A stretch of 64,000 nucleotides of DNA, from NCBI RefSeq assembly GCF_030643785.1, contig NZ_CP094378.1, positions 620,001 to 684,000 on the forward strand. The letters are read 5' to 3'. The stretch comes from Coxiella-like endosymbiont. GTDB taxonomy: Bacteria > Pseudomonadota > Gammaproteobacteria > Coxiellales > Coxiellaceae. Shown piece by piece: positions 63,725 to 64,000 of the stretch. Both the position numbers and the translations under genes were made by a program. Numbering within the stretch: position 1 is the stretch's first letter; each line of letters opens with the position of its first letter. The notes below the pieces were generated by a model. It was not told the origin of the DNA. It made no database searches and was given only the letters and a program-made list of their open reading frames with translations.

Positions 63725-64000
63725 ATAGTATTTAAATTGAACACTAATTGCTTATTTTTAAGCAAAAATAAATTAATTTTGAACGAAAAACCCATTAAAA
63801 AACCAATGATTTTATTAAAACTAAGTTTGACATATTAAAATATGTATATATCCTTGTCCAATAGCTTTTTAAAAAGCTAAGAATAGGCTTAACTATAAGT
63901 TGTTTTGGTTTAATTTTAACTTTAGTTGAAAACAGAGAATGCAACAGAGAATTCAACATGGAAACAAATACAAAACTTGTGCCATAAATATTTCTGCACT
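63725..64000 (+). other. Spacer after htpG
   Basis: No gene is visible. A perfect hairpin TTGCTTA/TAAGCAA (63748-63765) may end htpG, though no T run follows on this strand. An 18-base perfect palindrome TAGCTTTTTAAAAAGCTA is at 63862-63879. A 12-bp-period duplication of AACAGAGAAT lies at 63931-63952. The TTGACA at 63827-63832 has no good -10 box at the right distance. Confidence 0.45.

Overview
The window is a 64 kb piece of a gammaproteobacterial chromosome of the Coxiella type, most likely a tick-associated Coxiella-like endosymbiont whose genome is decaying. The reasons are the protein sequences, a low-GC base composition, and the gene order. From memory, that order matches Coxiella burnetii: rpoB-rpoC, str/S10/spc/alpha ribosomal operons, then ssb, uvrA, pcnB-folK-coaD, dut-algC, pyrE, xth, murI-rph, yicC-gmk-rpoZ-spoT-ridA-recG, a small outer membrane protein and htpG. 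I saw no rRNA, tRNA, CRISPR array, insertion sequence or prophage.

Layout. 1-8216: rpoB (5' end outside the window) and rpoC. 8217-26214: a strong sigma70-type promoter, then one unbroken block of rpsL-rpsG-fusA-tuf, the S10 and spc clusters, secY-rpmJ, and the alpha cluster ending in rpoA-rplQ. 26215-34538: mostly decayed DNA with fabV, ssb and a YajR-like transporter as islands, and relics of a PEP mutase/isocitrate lyase family enzyme, a DUF2165 membrane protein and an alpha/beta hydrolase. 34539-44643: uvrA, a rubredoxin reductase, marC and an alkaline-phosphatase-superfamily protein, among relics of hemE, a DDAH-like amidinotransferase, dinB and a HigBA-like toxin-antitoxin pair. 44644-53844: pcnB, folK, coaD, ferredoxin, rpmG, rpmB, a radC relic, dut, phosphomannomutase, pyrE, xth, murI and rph. 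53845-64000: a yicC relic, gmk, rpoZ, spoT, a ridA relic, recG, the outer membrane protein and htpG.

Two mutational signatures run through the window. First, at least ten otherwise excellent genes, including rpoB, rpoC, rplN and rpmD, carry a single-base frameshift. Nearly all fit the loss of one base from a homopolymer run, so they are either sequencing errors or sites tolerated through slippage. Second, more than two dozen perfect or near-perfect tandem duplications of 8-24 bp lie almost only in relics, in spacers, exactly at gene ends, or in frame inside genes. That distribution looks like a real, recent mutational process filtered by selection.

The surviving genes are the core of transcription, translation, nucleotide and wall precursor supply, CoA and folate synthesis and stress response. 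What is being lost is accessory: DNA-damage polymerase and RadC, a toxin-antitoxin pair, a late step of heme synthesis, RidA and small hydrolases.
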